A DNA stretch of 64,000 nt from Sphingobium terrigena (GCF_003591655.1 NZ_QVRA01000008.1:124001-188000), one strand, 5' to 3'. Numbered from the stretch's first letter, positions 17,751 to 27,557 are shown. Notes: generated from the sequence alone by a model not told the origin. Made by a program: numbers and translations.

Positions 17751-18626
17751 ATGCCATATTTTTATCGATCGACAGCATTAAATTCGTTGATTATTATGGG
17801 TTCCGTATTGAGTGCACCGCCCCTTTCCGCGCAGCAGAAGCGGGAGTGCGAGACATGCGAGGCGACCGAGTCGGCCAATGGACCGGCCAGGGCCATGGCC
17901 ATGCCCATGCAACGACCAAAAGGTCCCGATGGCCCGGTCCGGCCCGATTGCTGCCCGCCCGTCATCGGCAACAAGATTTATCTGGGATCCAGCTTTGCCT
18001 ATCACCAGCTTCCCGGCGAAAATTCAGGCCAGCATTATGGGCTGAACTATACGCCCAATCCGACATTCAACACGCAGATGACGCTATGGGCCCCCTATGC
18101 CGCCAGCGCCCTGGCGGTGCCGGGCTGGACCGCGCAGGCCGTCGTCATGGCGGCGGAAATGCGCACGGACACGCCGTCGAACATTGCAGTCAACTATTCG
18201 ACGCATCCGGCCTGGAATAACTGGCCACCGACGATAGCTGATTTCTCGGCCGGAACGACCGTCAGAGCACCCGTCTTTATCAGCGCATGGTGGACCAATT
18301 CCACGACATGGCATGACAATAATGAGTTTCACGATCAGGCACCCGGCTGGACAGCACCGCCCAGCTTTCACATGGTGCCCGATGGTCGCCGCTACATGAT
18401 GGCCTTTTCCTTCTATCTGTTTGAACGCAACCATGACCGGTGGCGGCTGCGCGCAATCGAGTGCCAGACGCCCATGCTGAGCTGGCGTTTCAACGGCATG
18501 AATCTGCGCTCGATAGGCGGGGAAAAGCCGATGTTGCAACCGGTGATGGCAATCGGCCAGCTCAAGGCACCCGAGTTGCAGCCGAGCAAGGAACTGATTG
18601 ATCAGGCCAACCGCATGGCGAAATAA
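17751..18626 (+). CDS. Secreted protein of unknown function
   Basis: 291 residues, not recognised. An N-terminal signal peptide (STALNSLIIMGSVLSAPPLSA) is followed by a short Cys-containing segment (CETCEA, later DCCPP) and a Met/Pro-rich linker (AMAMPMQRP). A Trp/Tyr/Asn-rich body suggests a beta-sandwich-type extracellular fold, with stretches such as IYLGSSFAYHQLPG and RYMMAFSFYLFERNHDRWRLRAIEC. GGGAGAGAG sits 4 nt before the ATG. The AT-rich upstream region and the lack of linked genes are compatible with acquisition by transfer. No catalytic motif was found. Confidence 0.72.
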   Translation: MPYFYRSTALNSLIIMGSVLSAPPLSAQQKRECETCEATESANGPARAMAMPMQRPKGPDGPVRPDCCPPVIGNKIYLGSSFAYHQLPGENSGQHYGLNYTPNPTFNTQMTLWAPYAASALAVPGWTAQAVVMAAEMRTDTPSNIAVNYSTHPAWNNWPPTIADFSAGTTVRAPVFISAWWTNSTTWHDNNEFHDQAPGWTAPPSFHMVPDGRRYMMAFSFYLFERNHDRWRLRAIECQTPMLSWRFNGMNLRSIGGEKPMLQPVMAIGQLKAPELQPSKELIDQANRMAK

Positions 18627-18701
18627 TCGTCCGATCCCAATGGCCCGGATCTGAAGTGCGTTGCCACCCTGCCGGACAGGGTGCAGCACTCCAGCTTCGG
18701 G

Positions 18702-19376
18702 CTAGGGGCGATCCAGCCACCGCCCCAGCCCGACCAGCAGATAGATGACCGGCGGCACCAGCAGCGCGGACAGCACGACCTTGGCCAGCATCTGCCCCAG
18801 CAGCAATTCGCCGATCGGAAAGACGCCGTAAAAGGCGATGGTCACGAACAGCAATGTGTCGGCGATCTGCGACAATATGCTGGCCACCGCCGCACGCAGC
18901 CACAGCAGGCGGCTGCCCTCGCGCCCCTTGAGCATCGCGAACAGGGTGACGTTCAGCGTCTGCGACACGCCATAGGCAATGATCCCGCCCGCCCAGATGC
19001 GCGGCGTGCCGCCCATCATCATCGCAAAGGCTTGGGCGCGGGCCGGGTCCATATCCCCGGCAGCGGGCGCGGCCAGGACCAGAACCGACAGCAGTATCGA
19101 CGCGATCAGAGGCAGGAAGCCGATCTGCACCAGCCGGTTGGCAACCGCGCGGCCATGGAGTTCGGCCACCGCGCTGGAAATCGTCACCAGCAGCAGGAAG
19201 GCGAAAATCCCCGCCTCCACCGCCAGCGGACCCAGCCCCAATGCAGGCCCGATCGCCGACACCGGTCCCAGCGTCACCTGCTTGTTGCCCAGCACGCCTG
19301 CGATGCAGACCATGCCGCCATAAAAGATCGAAAAGCCGAAAAGCGATCGGCTGAGCGGCGCGGGAGAAGATGTCAT
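18702..19376 (-). CDS. Queuosine precursor transporter (YhhQ/VUT family)
   Basis: A 224-residue inner-membrane protein with about six hydrophobic segments of the VUT/YhhQ family (COG1738). YhhQ imports preQ0/preQ1 for tRNA queuosine modification. The body shows KQVTLGPVSAIGPALGLGPLAVEAGIFAFLL, SAVAELHGRAVANRLVQIGF and the late GEGSR/ILSQIADTLLFVTIAFYG region. No preQ1 riboswitch was recognised upstream. Transport of preQ0/preQ1 is inferred from the family. Confidence 0.85.
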   Translation of the reverse strand: MTSSPAPLSRSLFGFSIFYGGMVCIAGVLGNKQVTLGPVSAIGPALGLGPLAVEAGIFAFLLLVTISSAVAELHGRAVANRLVQIGFLPLIASILLSVLVLAAPAAGDMDPARAQAFAMMMGGTPRIWAGGIIAYGVSQTLNVTLFAMLKGREGSRLLWLRAAVASILSQIADTLLFVTIAFYGVFPIGELLLGQMLAKVVLSALLVPPVIYLLVGLGRWLDRP

Positions 19377-19461
19377 CGCCGGGGCTTAGCCAAGATTGCG
19401 CGGCAGGGGAAGGTGGGCGGTGCGGGATGGGCAAATCCTGCAACCAGCCCCTCGCCCTTTG

Positions 19462-19560
19462 CCGTCATGCCGGGCTTGACCCGGCATCCATTGGCTCAAC
19501 GGTGAAGGAGCATGATCAAAGTCAGCTATAATGGATCCCGGATCAAGTCCGGGATGACGG
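19462..19560. repeat. Inverted pair of palindromic repeats
   Basis: The left unit CCGTCATGCCGGGCTTGACC begins at 19462 and runs to TGCCGGGT-type ends at 19490. The right unit (19532-19560) ends CCGGGATGACGG. They face each other across about 40 nt, and each also folds on itself (GCCGGG...CCCGGC; TCCCGGA...TCCGGGA). The outer CCGTCATSCC ends match the repeats at 7.3 and 36.8 kb. No gene lies in this gap. Confidence 0.78.
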
Positions 19561-19594
19561 CGGGTTGGGATGTCGGACCCGTCGCCTTACTCCC

Positions 19595-21118
19595 CTACCC
19601 TTCAGACCGCACCAGCCGATATTTCACCCCCAGCGTCTGCGCCAGATGGCGCAGACGCCGTTCCACCACTTCGCCGCCCAGCGCCACATCGTCGCTGTCG
19701 AGTTCCAGCAGGAGCAGCCCGTCTCGCAACGCCAGCCGCGTATGGGTCAGCGGCCGTTCGACCCCGCCCGACAGGCGTTGGGCGAGCCGGATCGCCAGCC
19801 CCCAGAGCATCGCCCGGCGCAGCGCATCGGGACTGGCGAGCCGTTCCAGCCCCGGCGCCATCGCCGTGCCACCGCCGAAATGGCTGAACAGCGCCTGCCC
19901 CAGCATCGCCCGCTCCGCCGCGGTGATGCCCACCCAATTGCTGTGCAGCGCAATTTCCATCCCGCGTTCGGCCCGGAAATCGGGATTGGCGCGCCAGCCG
20001 ACATCGGCCAGCAGGCAGGCGGCGCGGCGGATGCGGCGGGCGGCGGGGGCATCATCGGCGAACAAAGGCGCGATCCAGCGCTCGATCCGGTCGCCATGGC
20101 CGCGAAAGCGCGACTGCGCCTCCCCCTCCGCCTCGGCCGCGACCAGCAGCGGATCATCGCCACGAATCTCCGGCGGCAATCCTTCGAACAGCAATCCTTC
20201 GCGCAGGCCATAGGCCGACACGACGAGGCGACTCGACCGCAACTGGCGCACCACCACCGACAGCAAGGCCGCTGCATCGGTCAGCGTCGGCACGCGCGAT
20301 CCGCTCATGCCCGGAATATCTTTCAGCCGCGCCCGATCGACATGGGATACGATGCGGATCAGCTGTTCGGCGCGGGTGGCAGGCATCTCATATTGATGCA
20401 CCACCGGCAGCGGAAACTGGGTCAGCTGCATGTCGAACCGCGCCAGCGCCCGCCACGACCCGCCGACCATGTAGAAGGGCAGGTCAGGCTCCTGCCGCCA
20501 GCCTGCCTTGACCAGCATCTTGGTCACCTGCCGTTCCAGCAGCCTTGGCCCCTTGGCGCGGATCTGCGGCAAGCGCAGCACGCCCAGCGGCAGGGATATG
20601 GTCTCATGCACCTGCCCGTCCCTGATCCGCGCCAGTTCCAGGCTGCCACCGCCCAGATCGCCGACGATGCCGTCGGCGTGGGGGATGCCCGACAGCACGC
20701 CCATCGCCGCGCCGACCGCTTCCTGCCGACCCGACAGCAATTCCACGGTCAGGCCCATGGCGGCGGCACGGGCAATGAATTCCGGTCCGTTGGTCGCGTC
20801 CCGCACTGCCGCCGTCGCGACACAGCGTATGTCGGCAACCTTCATCTGCCGGCACAGATGGGCAAAGCGCTCGACGGCGCGCAGGCCCCGCTCCATCGCC
20901 TCCGGCTCGATCCGCCCGGTCCGCGCCAGCGCCGCGCCCAGCCCGGCCATCACCTTTTCGTTGAACAGGATGAACGGAATACGGCGCGGCCCGTCATAAA
21001 CCACCAGACGCACGCTGTTGGAGCCGATGTCGATGATCGCGGTGCGACCGGTCGTCGGCTGGGGCGATGTCGCCATATTATGCGCAACATCGCGGACCCG
21101 GCTGAGCATCGAATTCAT
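19595..21118 (-). CDS. ppx: Exopolyphosphatase / guanosine pentaphosphate phosphohydrolase family (Ppx/GppA)
   Basis: Hydrolyses terminal phosphate of polyphosphate and/or pppGpp. The 507-residue protein has the ASKHA-fold signatures: AIIDIGSNSVRLVVYDG at the N-terminus, VATAAVRDATNG with the second phosphate loop, and VGDLGGGSLEL. The C-terminal part is an HD-like helical domain (about 320-500). It starts 5 nt after ppk ends, so synthesis and degradation of polyphosphate are encoded in one operon. Whether polyP or pppGpp is preferred cannot be read here. Confidence 0.93.
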   Translation of the reverse strand: MNSMLSRVRDVAHNMATSPQPTTGRTAIIDIGSNSVRLVVYDGPRRIPFILFNEKVMAGLGAALARTGRIEPEAMERGLRAVERFAHLCRQMKVADIRCVATAAVRDATNGPEFIARAAAMGLTVELLSGRQEAVGAAMGVLSGIPHADGIVGDLGGGSLELARIRDGQVHETISLPLGVLRLPQIRAKGPRLLERQVTKMLVKAGWRQEPDLPFYMVGGSWRALARFDMQLTQFPLPVVHQYEMPATRAEQLIRIVSHVDRARLKDIPGMSGSRVPTLTDAAALLSVVVRQLRSSRLVVSAYGLREGLLFEGLPPEIRGDDPLLVAAEAEGEAQSRFRGHGDRIERWIAPLFADDAPAARRIRRAACLLADVGWRANPDFRAERGMEIALHSNWVGITAAERAMLGQALFSHFGGGTAMAPGLERLASPDALRRAMLWGLAIRLAQRLSGGVERPLTHTRLALRDGLLLLELDSDDVALGGEVVERRLRHLAQTLGVKYRLVRSEG

Positions 21119-21123
21119 AAGGG

Positions 21124-23277
21124 TCAGGTCCGCCCGCGCAGGCGCAATGTCGGCACCGCTTCATTGTCCAGCGCCGCGCCGCGCCCGGACAGCGAAGGGT
21201 TGGTCATGAAATAACGGTGGAGGTTGAACGGCTTGTCGCCCGGATCGAGCCTGGTGTAATGGCCCGTGCTGTCGAGCGTCCAGCTTTGTTCGCTGTCGAT
21301 CAGATTGGCGACCATCACCTGGTCCAATATCTGGTCATGCACGGTCGGATTCTCGATCGGCGCCAGAAATTCGACCCGCCGGTCGAAGTTGCGCGGCATC
21401 CAGTCGGCCGAGCTGATATAGACTTTCGCGCCATTGTTCGGCAGCGCCTTGCCATTGCCGAACACGGTGATGCGGCTATGTTCCAGAAAGCGGCCGACCA
21501 CCGATTTGACCCGGATATTCTCCGACATGCCCGGCACGCCCGGCCGCAGGCAGCAGATGCCCCGCACGATCAGGTCGATCTGCACACCCGCATTGCTGGC
21601 GGCATAGAGTTTCTCGATCAACGCCGGATCGACCAGGCTGTTCATCTTGGCCCAGATGGTGCCGGGGCGACCGGCGCGGACATGGTCGATTTCCTTGTCT
21701 ACCATCGCGCACAGATGATCGCGCAGGCTGCGCGGCGACATGACCAGCTTTTCCAGCCCCTGCGGTTCCACATAGCCGGTGATGTAGTTGAACAGCGCCG
21801 CCGCATCGCGGCTATAGGCCGGATCGGCAGTGAAGAAGCTGAGATCGGTATAGATGCGGGCGGTGACCGGGTGATAATTGCCGGTGCCAAAATGGCAGTA
21901 GCTGCGGAACTGGTCGCCCTCGCGCCGGATGACCATCGACACTTTCGCGTGGGTTTTCCAGTCGATAAAGCCATAGACGACCTGCACGCCTGCGCGTTCC
22001 AGCGCGTCGGCCCACATCAGATTCTGTTCTTCGTCAAACCGCGCCTTCAGCTCGACCACGGCAGTCACCGACTTGCCAGCCTCCGCCGCGTCGATCAGCG
22101 CGCGGATGATCGCCGACTGCTTGCCCGCGCGATAGAGCGTCTGCTTGATCGCCACGACATCGGGATCGACCGCCGCCTGCTTTAGGAAGGCGACGACGAC
22201 GTCAAACGCCTCATAGGGGTGATGGACGACAATATCCTTGGCCCGGATCGCGGCGAAACAATCGCCGCCATATTCACGGATACGTTCGGGAAAGCGCGGG
22301 ACATAAGGCTCGAACTTCAGGTCAGGGCGGTCCTCGTCCACGATGCCGGACAGGTCGCCGATGCCGATGAACCCCTCCACCTCGACCACCACCGCTTCAT
22401 GGCCCTGGAGCATGTCCTGCAACATCTCCTCGACCGGTTCGGGGATGCGCTCCTCTATCTCCATGCGGATGACGCGGCCCCGGCGGCGGCGCTTGATCGC
22501 GCTGCGATAGTGGCGGACCAGATCCTCGGCCTCTTCTTCAATCTCGATATCGCTGTCGCGGATGATGCGGAACACGCCGCTGTTGCGCACCATATAACCG
22601 GGGAAGAGGTCCCCCGAAAAACGCCGGATCACGGCCTCCAGCGCCATATAGCGCGCCGGTTCGCCGGGAATACGGACAAAGCGGGCCAGCGAGGCGGGGA
22701 TCATCACCAGCTCGCGGATCGGCTGCTTGTCCGACAGGCGTTGCAGGTCGAACACGATCGACAGGCCTTCATTGGGGATGAAGGGGAAGGGATGCGCGGG
22801 ATCGAGCGCCTGGGGCGTCAGGATCGGGAAAATCTGATTGAGGAAATGGTCGCGCAGCCAGGCTTCGCCCAGCGGGTCGATCGGGCTGGTGGGACCAACC
22901 ACCTCGATCCCCACCTGCGCCAGCTCGCCATGGACGATGCCCCACACCTTCTGCTGCGCCAGCATCAGCCGGTCTGTTTCCGCCGCAATGGCGGTCAATT
23001 GCTGCCCGGCGGTCAGCCCGTCGGCGGAACACATGTCGACATCCTGCAATTGCTGGCCTTTGAGGCCCGCCACCCGGACGGAGAAGAATTCGTCCAGATT
23101 GGCCCCGGAAATCGAGAGGAAACGCAGCCGCTCCAGCAACGGATGGGCGCGGTTCATCGCCTCTTCCAGCACGCGCTGGTTGAACGCCAGCCAGGACAGT
23201 TCGCGGTTGAAATAACGCCCCATGGGCAGGGTCAGGCTGGTCGCGGGATCGGCTTCGGCCACTGGGGTCACTCGCAC
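21124..23277 (-). CDS. ppk1: Polyphosphate kinase 1
   Basis: Makes inorganic polyphosphate from ATP. The 717-residue protein has the PPK1 layout: N-domain (RYFNRELSWLAFNQRVLEEA), head domain, and two PLD-like catalytic domains. The phospho-acceptor histidine lies in THAKVSMVIRREG, the second histidine in EHSRITVFGNG, and the SSADWMPRNFDRRVE stretch is conserved. The frame opens with GTG at 23277; GTG at 23271, which overlaps the hda stop, is an equally good start. Downstream of hda and upstream of ppx in one operon. Confidence 0.95.
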   Translation of the reverse strand: MRVTPVAEADPATSLTLPMGRYFNRELSWLAFNQRVLEEAMNRAHPLLERLRFLSISGANLDEFFSVRVAGLKGQQLQDVDMCSADGLTAGQQLTAIAAETDRLMLAQQKVWGIVHGELAQVGIEVVGPTSPIDPLGEAWLRDHFLNQIFPILTPQALDPAHPFPFIPNEGLSIVFDLQRLSDKQPIRELVMIPASLARFVRIPGEPARYMALEAVIRRFSGDLFPGYMVRNSGVFRIIRDSDIEIEEEAEDLVRHYRSAIKRRRRGRVIRMEIEERIPEPVEEMLQDMLQGHEAVVVEVEGFIGIGDLSGIVDEDRPDLKFEPYVPRFPERIREYGGDCFAAIRAKDIVVHHPYEAFDVVVAFLKQAAVDPDVVAIKQTLYRAGKQSAIIRALIDAAEAGKSVTAVVELKARFDEEQNLMWADALERAGVQVVYGFIDWKTHAKVSMVIRREGDQFRSYCHFGTGNYHPVTARIYTDLSFFTADPAYSRDAAALFNYITGYVEPQGLEKLVMSPRSLRDHLCAMVDKEIDHVRAGRPGTIWAKMNSLVDPALIEKLYAASNAGVQIDLIVRGICCLRPGVPGMSENIRVKSVVGRFLEHSRITVFGNGKALPNNGAKVYISSADWMPRNFDRRVEFLAPIENPTVHDQILDQVMVANLIDSEQSWTLDSTGHYTRLDPGDKPFNLHRYFMTNPSLSGRGAALDNEAVPTLRLRGRT

Positions 23278-23906
23278 GGATCGAGGGAAGGGTTGGATGC
23301 TGCTATAGGCAGAAAGCCAGCGCCTTGCAGGCAGTCTTTTGCCATTGCGACGGAAATCTTACGGCCAGATGACAGCGCCGCCCGATCGAGCAGCCGCGTC
23401 ACCGCCGCAATTGCGCCATAGCTGCGCTCGATCCGGCGGAGAAGCCAGTCGGGCAGGTCGGCGGCATAGCGCGCGCCCGCCGCGCCCAGCTGCCGTTCGA
23501 TCAGCGCGCGGGCCAGCTCCTCGTCCGGCTCTGCGATGGCAACATGCGGCACGGCGGCCAGCCGTGATCGCAGGTCAGGCAGCGCCACGGTCCAGCTGGC
23601 TGGCGGCGCATGGCCGATCATCAGCAGCGGGCGATGGCTGGTCTGCGCCTCGTTCCAGGCATGGAACAACGCATGTTCGTCGCCTCCCTGCGCATCGTCG
23701 ATCACACTGCCGCCGCTCATCTGCGCGAAATGGCGTGCCAGCGTCGATCGGCCCGACAGCGGCGGTCCGGTCAACACACTCACCGACAGCGGCCAGTCGC
23801 GCCAGCGTTCCAGATGGGCGACGGCCTGGGCATTGGCGTCGCTGACCAGAAAATCCCCGCTACTGGCCGCGCCATGCCAGTCGAAAGGCAGGCTGATCTG
23901 GCTCAT
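23268..23906 (-). CDS. hdaA: Hda-type DnaA-related AAA+ protein
   Basis: Hda/HdaA works with the loaded beta clamp to stimulate ATP hydrolysis by DnaA and prevent re-initiation of replication. The 212-residue protein begins with a putative clamp-binding motif (QISLPFDW), then a DnaA-like AAA+ core with Walker A region TGPPLSGRSTLARHF, Walker B VIDDAQ and a C-terminal lid (SYGAIAAVTRLLDRAAL). The Walker A lysine position is arginine (SGRS), an oddity that may weaken nucleotide binding. It overlaps the unknown upstream gene by 4 nt and ppk by 4 to 10 nt. Confidence 0.88.
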   Translation of the reverse strand: MSQISLPFDWHGAASSGDFLVSDANAQAVAHLERWRDWPLSVSVLTGPPLSGRSTLARHFAQMSGGSVIDDAQGGDEHALFHAWNEAQTSHRPLLMIGHAPPASWTVALPDLRSRLAAVPHVAIAEPDEELARALIERQLGAAGARYAADLPDWLLRRIERSYGAIAAVTRLLDRAALSSGRKISVAMAKDCLQGAGFLPIAASNPSLDPCE

Positions 23907-25132
23907 TGCTGCGATGGGGGCGTGGGCTGCGGCGCCTGCCTGCGCGTGATGCGCAGGGTCGTGCCCGACACAGCGACATTATAGCCGCGCGCCTGCAGGC
24001 CGTTGCGCAGCATATCGACCGTGCCGTCAAAACTGACTTGCATCACCGACGTGCCGCCCAGCGCCAGGCTGCTGGTCGATGCCGATCGCACGCCGGGGAT
24101 CGCACGCACCGCCGATTCGCCAGCCCCGATGGACCCGACATCGGGCGTGTCGAACTGGATCGCAAAGCTCGTGCCGCCGCTGCTCACGGTCGGCAGATCG
24201 ACCGTCTCTACCACCGCATCCGCCGCATTTTCGATCGCCAGCGCGTCGGGATCGACCGGCTCTTCGATGATCAGCGACGGGTCGGGCCGCAGGCGGCCGT
24301 CATTGAGCGCGCGAATATACAGCTCGTCAATTCGCCGCGCGCCTTCGTCCAGCATCTGCGCGATGCCGCTGGCGTTAGACGCGCGCAGCGTCACGCTGCC
24401 GATCAGACTGTTGTCCGGGCCGTAGCGCGCGGTGAAGGTGCCGGTCACCGGCCCGCCGGGATAGGCCCGGTCGAGCCGCGCGATTGGGATCACCACGTCG
24501 GCCGCACCATATTGGTCGAGCAGCACCCGCCACCACAGCCGGCCGCGCCGCCCGGTCTGTCCGGCGTTCAGCAATATGGGGTCAGCCACCGATCCCGCGA
24601 CGCGCACATAGTCGATCGCGCTGTCGCCGGTGCGATAGCGCGCCCAGGCCTTCTGCCATTCATTGGTGCGTTCATAGGACACCGCAGAGCCGCCATCCCA
24701 CAGCACCGGGATCACCAGCAAGGGCGGCGACCGCATGACATTGCCCGACACGCCCAGCAACTGCCCGGTGCGCGCCCGGTCGAACAGGATGCCGAGCGTC
24801 GCGACATAACGGGTCGCGCCGGACTGTTCATATTCAATCTCGATGCCCGACACCATCGCCTCGATCTGCGAATCGGACAGGGCAGGCGCACCGCCGCCGC
24901 CATGAGTGCGCGTCCACAGCATCCGCCACGCCTGCCGCTGCGCCATCCGCCACCCGGCATAGCGGGCGCTGTCGGCATCCTTGGCCACGACATCGACCTT
25001 GACCCCGCGCACCTCGAAATCCCCGCCACTGGCGATCGGCGGCACGCCCCGCTCTCCCTCCATCTGCGCAAACAGCGCCGCGGCAACCAGGCCGATCGCG
25101 ATGGCGAGAAGGATCTGGACCGGGCGCGACAC
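23903..25132 (-). CDS. Membrane-anchored protein of unknown function (DUF2066-like context)
   Basis: About 409 residues, conserved in position next to purM and hda in alphaproteobacteria. A single N-terminal hydrophobic segment ([19 protein letters not shown]) is followed by a periplasmic body with a DUF2066-like region ([56 protein letters not shown]). A C-terminal ferredoxin-like segment resembles a heavy-metal-associated domain without its cysteines ([34 protein letters not shown]). GTG at 25132 is taken as start because it begins just before the anchor; the frame is open to 25240. Function unknown. Confidence 0.75.
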   Translation of the reverse strand: MSRPVQILLAIAIGLVAAALFAQMEGERGVPPIASGGDFEVRGVKVDVVAKDADSARYAGWRMAQRQAWRMLWTRTHGGGGAPALSDSQIEAMVSGIEIEYEQSGATRYVATLGILFDRARTGQLLGVSGNVMRSPPLLVIPVLWDGGSAVSYERTNEWQKAWARYRTGDSAIDYVRVAGSVADPILLNAGQTGRRGRLWWRVLLDQYGAADVVIPIARLDRAYPGGPVTGTFTARYGPDNSLIGSVTLRASNASGIAQMLDEGARRIDELYIRALNDGRLRPDPSLIIEEPVDPDALAIENAADAVVETVDLPTVSSGGTSFAIQFDTPDVGSIGAGESAVRAIPGVRSASTSSLALGGTSVMQVSFDGTVDMLRNGLQARGYNVAVSGTTLRITRRQAPQPTPPSQQ

Positions 25133-25299
25133 GGCGCGCAGGATGGCGCCGGACTGGAACGGCAGGCGATTCAGGGTCTGGCTCAGGCTCACGAGCGCCT
25201 TTTGGCGAGATTTGCCCCATCTGCCAAGCGCCAACCCCAAGTTTGTCGTTCGGGGCTTGCCCTTCCGTTTTGCGCACCTTTGCTCTAGGGCGCTCCCCC

Positions 25300-26394
25300 A
25301 TGAGTGAGAACGAATCCTACAGCTACGCCAAGGCTGGCGTCGATATCGCCGCCGGCAACGCCCTTGTGCGCGTCATCGCGCCGCTCGCCAAGGCGACCCG
25401 TCGCCCCGGCGCCGACGCCGAACTGGGCGGCTTTGGCGGTTTTTTCGACTTGAAGGCCGCTGGCTATGACGATCCGTTGCTGGTCGCGGCTAATGACGGC
25501 GTCGGAACAAAGCTGAAGCTGGCCATCGACCATAACCGCCATGACGGCGTGGGTATCGACCTGGTCGCCATGTGCGCCAACGACCTGATCGTGCAGGGGG
25601 CCGAACCGCTCTTCTTCCTCGACTATTATGCCACCGGCAAGCTGGAGAGCGGTGTCGCCGAGCGGGTGATCGCCGGGATCGCCGAGGGTTGCCGCATCGC
25701 CGGTTGCGCGCTGATCGGCGGAGAAACCGCTGAAATGCCCGGCATGTATGGGCCGGGCGACTATGATCTGGCGGGCTTCTGTGTCGGCGCGGTCGAACGG
25801 CACAAGGCGCTGACCGGCAATCGCGTCAAGGTCGGCGACGTGCTGCTGGGCCTCGCTTCCTCAGGCGTTCACTCCAACGGTTTCTCGCTGGTCCGCCGCC
25901 TCGCCGCGGACAAGGGCTGGAAGCTCGACCGTCCCGCCATTTTCGATCAGGACATGCTGCTGATCGACGCGCTGATGGCGCCCACCAAAATCTATGTGAA
26001 AAGCCTGTTGCCGCTGGTGCGCGCGGGCATGATCAATGCGCTGGCTCACATCACCGGCGGCGGCCTGCTGGAAAACATCCCCCGCGTCCTGCCCGACGGC
26101 TGCCATGCGATGGTCGATGCCGACGCGTGGGATCAGCCGCGCCTGATGGCCTTCCTCCAGGCGCAGGGTCATATCGAACCGGGCGAAATGGCGCGCACCT
26201 TCAACTGCGGCATCGGCATGGTGCTTAGCGTCGATGAAGGCCATGTCGCGGGCGTCACCACCGCGCTGGAAGCGGCGGGCGAAACCGTCCACCGCATCGG
26301 CGAAGTGCAGGCTGGCGAGAAGGGCTGTACCGTGCGCGGCTCCACCGAGACATGGAGCGCCAAGGCCGACTGGCGCGCCACGCATCTGGGGTAA
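25300..26394 (+). CDS. purM: Phosphoribosylformylglycinamidine cyclo-ligase (AIR synthetase)
   Basis: Catalyses ATP-dependent ring closure of FGAM to AIR in purine biosynthesis. The 364-residue protein begins [15 protein letters not shown] and carries the PurM-superfamily features: [70 protein letters not shown], and [16 protein letters not shown]. Standard length. The ATG at 25300 gives the family N-terminus; the frame opens at 25243. PurN follows after an 87-nt gap. Confidence 0.96.
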   Translation: MSENESYSYAKAGVDIAAGNALVRVIAPLAKATRRPGADAELGGFGGFFDLKAAGYDDPLLVAANDGVGTKLKLAIDHNRHDGVGIDLVAMCANDLIVQGAEPLFFLDYYATGKLESGVAERVIAGIAEGCRIAGCALIGGETAEMPGMYGPGDYDLAGFCVGAVERHKALTGNRVKVGDVLLGLASSGVHSNGFSLVRRLAADKGWKLDRPAIFDQDMLLIDALMAPTKIYVKSLLPLVRAGMINALAHITGGGLLENIPRVLPDGCHAMVDADAWDQPRLMAFLQAQGHIEPGEMARTFNCGIGMVLSVDEGHVAGVTTALEAAGETVHRIGEVQAGEKGCTVRGSTETWSAKADWRATHLG

Positions 26395-26406
26395 AATCAC
26401 CACCCT

Positions 26407-26473
26407 CCGTTCGTTTCGAGCGAAGTCGAGAAACGGTCGCGCCAGGGTTCTCGACTTCGCTCGAACCGAACGG
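26407..26473. repeat. 26-nt inverted repeat between purM and purN
   Basis: The left arm (26407-26432, CCGTTCGTTTCGAGCGAAGT...) and right arm (26448-26473, ...CGCTCGAACCGAACGG) are complementary with one mismatch, around a 15-nt loop. The GAGCGAAGTCGAGAA core is a repeat type widely seen between sphingomonad genes. It ends 8 nt before the purN start, so it will sit as a stable hairpin at the translation start of purN. Confidence 0.82.
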
Positions 26474-26481
26474 ATGTTGTT

Positions 26482-27432
26482 ATGCAAAAGGCAAAAGTCG
26501 GCGTCCTGATCTCCGGTCGCGGCTCCAACATGGCGGCCCTGCTCTACGCGGCGAAGGCCGAAAGCTGCCCCTATGAGATCGTGCTGGTCGCCGCCAACGA
26601 TCCCGATGCTCCCGGCCTGACGCTGGCCGCCGCCGAGGGTATCGCCACCTTCGGTCAGAGCCACAAAGGCCTCAAACGTGCCGCATTCGACCAGATCATT
26701 GACGCGCAGCTGCGCGCAGCGGGCGCACAATATGTTGCGCTGGCAGGCTATATGCGCCTCCTCTCCCCCGAATTTGTGAGCGGATGGGAAGGCCGCATGC
26801 TCAACATCCACCCCAGCCTGCTGCCCAAATATAAGGGGTTGGACACCCACCAGCGCGCCATCGACGCAGGCGACAGCCATGCCGGCTGCTCGGTCCATAT
26901 CGTCACCGCGCAGCTGGACGACGGCCCGGTGCTGGGCCAGACCCCGGTGGCAATCCTGCCCGGCGACACGGCCGACAGCCTCGCCGCCCGCATCCTGATC
27001 GCCGAGCATCAGCTCTACTCCCGCACCCTCGCCGATTTCGTCACCCGCGAACGCCATCCCGACTGGCTGCTCAACAAGGTCCGCGAAAGCGCACTGGCGC
27101 TGCCGCAAGCGGACGAGATCGTCTCGCACGGCATGCCCTGCTTCGGCATCGTCAAGGGCAAGAAATTCGCCTATTTCACCCGCGACCATCATGGCGACGG
27201 TATCATCGCCCTGCTGGTCAAAACCACCGCCCCCGAAGAACAGGCCAGCCTGATCGAAGCCGACCCGGACCGCTATTACCGCCCCGCCTATTTCGGCAAC
27301 GACTGGGTCGGCATCCGCCTGGACCTGGGCGACACCGACTGGGATCATGTCGCACAACGCCTGCGCGACAGTTGGCGGCAGGTCGCCCCGCGCAAGCTGC
27401 TGGGCCTGATGGATATTGCCGACGAATTTTAG
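26482..27432 (+). CDS. purN: Phosphoribosylglycinamide formyltransferase fused to a YjbR-like domain
   Basis: The N-terminal half (about 1-195) is a GAR transformylase, transferring a formyl group from 10-formyl-THF to GAR. It shows VGVLISGRGSNMAALL, the catalytic Asn-His-Asp arrangement in MLNIHPSLLPKYKGLDTH and HIVTAQLDDGPVLGQ. Normal PurN is about 190-215 residues; this one is 316. The extra C-terminal region (about 200-316; MPCFGIVKGKKFAYFTRDH ... YYRPAYFGNDWVGIRLD) matches the pattern of MmcQ/YjbR (DUF419) proteins. The role of the added domain is unknown. Confidence 0.93.
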   Translation: MQKAKVGVLISGRGSNMAALLYAAKAESCPYEIVLVAANDPDAPGLTLAAAEGIATFGQSHKGLKRAAFDQIIDAQLRAAGAQYVALAGYMRLLSPEFVSGWEGRMLNIHPSLLPKYKGLDTHQRAIDAGDSHAGCSVHIVTAQLDDGPVLGQTPVAILPGDTADSLAARILIAEHQLYSRTLADFVTRERHPDWLLNKVRESALALPQADEIVSHGMPCFGIVKGKKFAYFTRDHHGDGIIALLVKTTAPEEQASLIEADPDRYYRPAYFGNDWVGIRLDLGDTDWDHVAQRLRDSWRQVAPRKLLGLMDIADEF

Positions 27433-27557
27433 CGCTGGTGGGCGAATAGTCTGTTTTCTTGTTCACCTACGACTTGCTGGAGAGGAATGATGTTTGCTTC
27501 TGACGAGAGGCCGATCCCCCTTTCCTTCCCAGTCCATGATCCCCATAGAGTTGAGCC

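Noticed and set aside
18659..18690. Hairpin between secreted orphan and queuosine transporter genes (CACCCTG...CAGGGTG)
   Set aside because: It has no T run in either direction, so it is not a clear terminator; too short to claim another function.
19565..21214. 549-residue plus-strand ORF across ppx
   Set aside because: Antisense to Ppx/GppA, which has clear ASKHA motifs; the ORF protein is Arg/His/Gln-rich with no domain.
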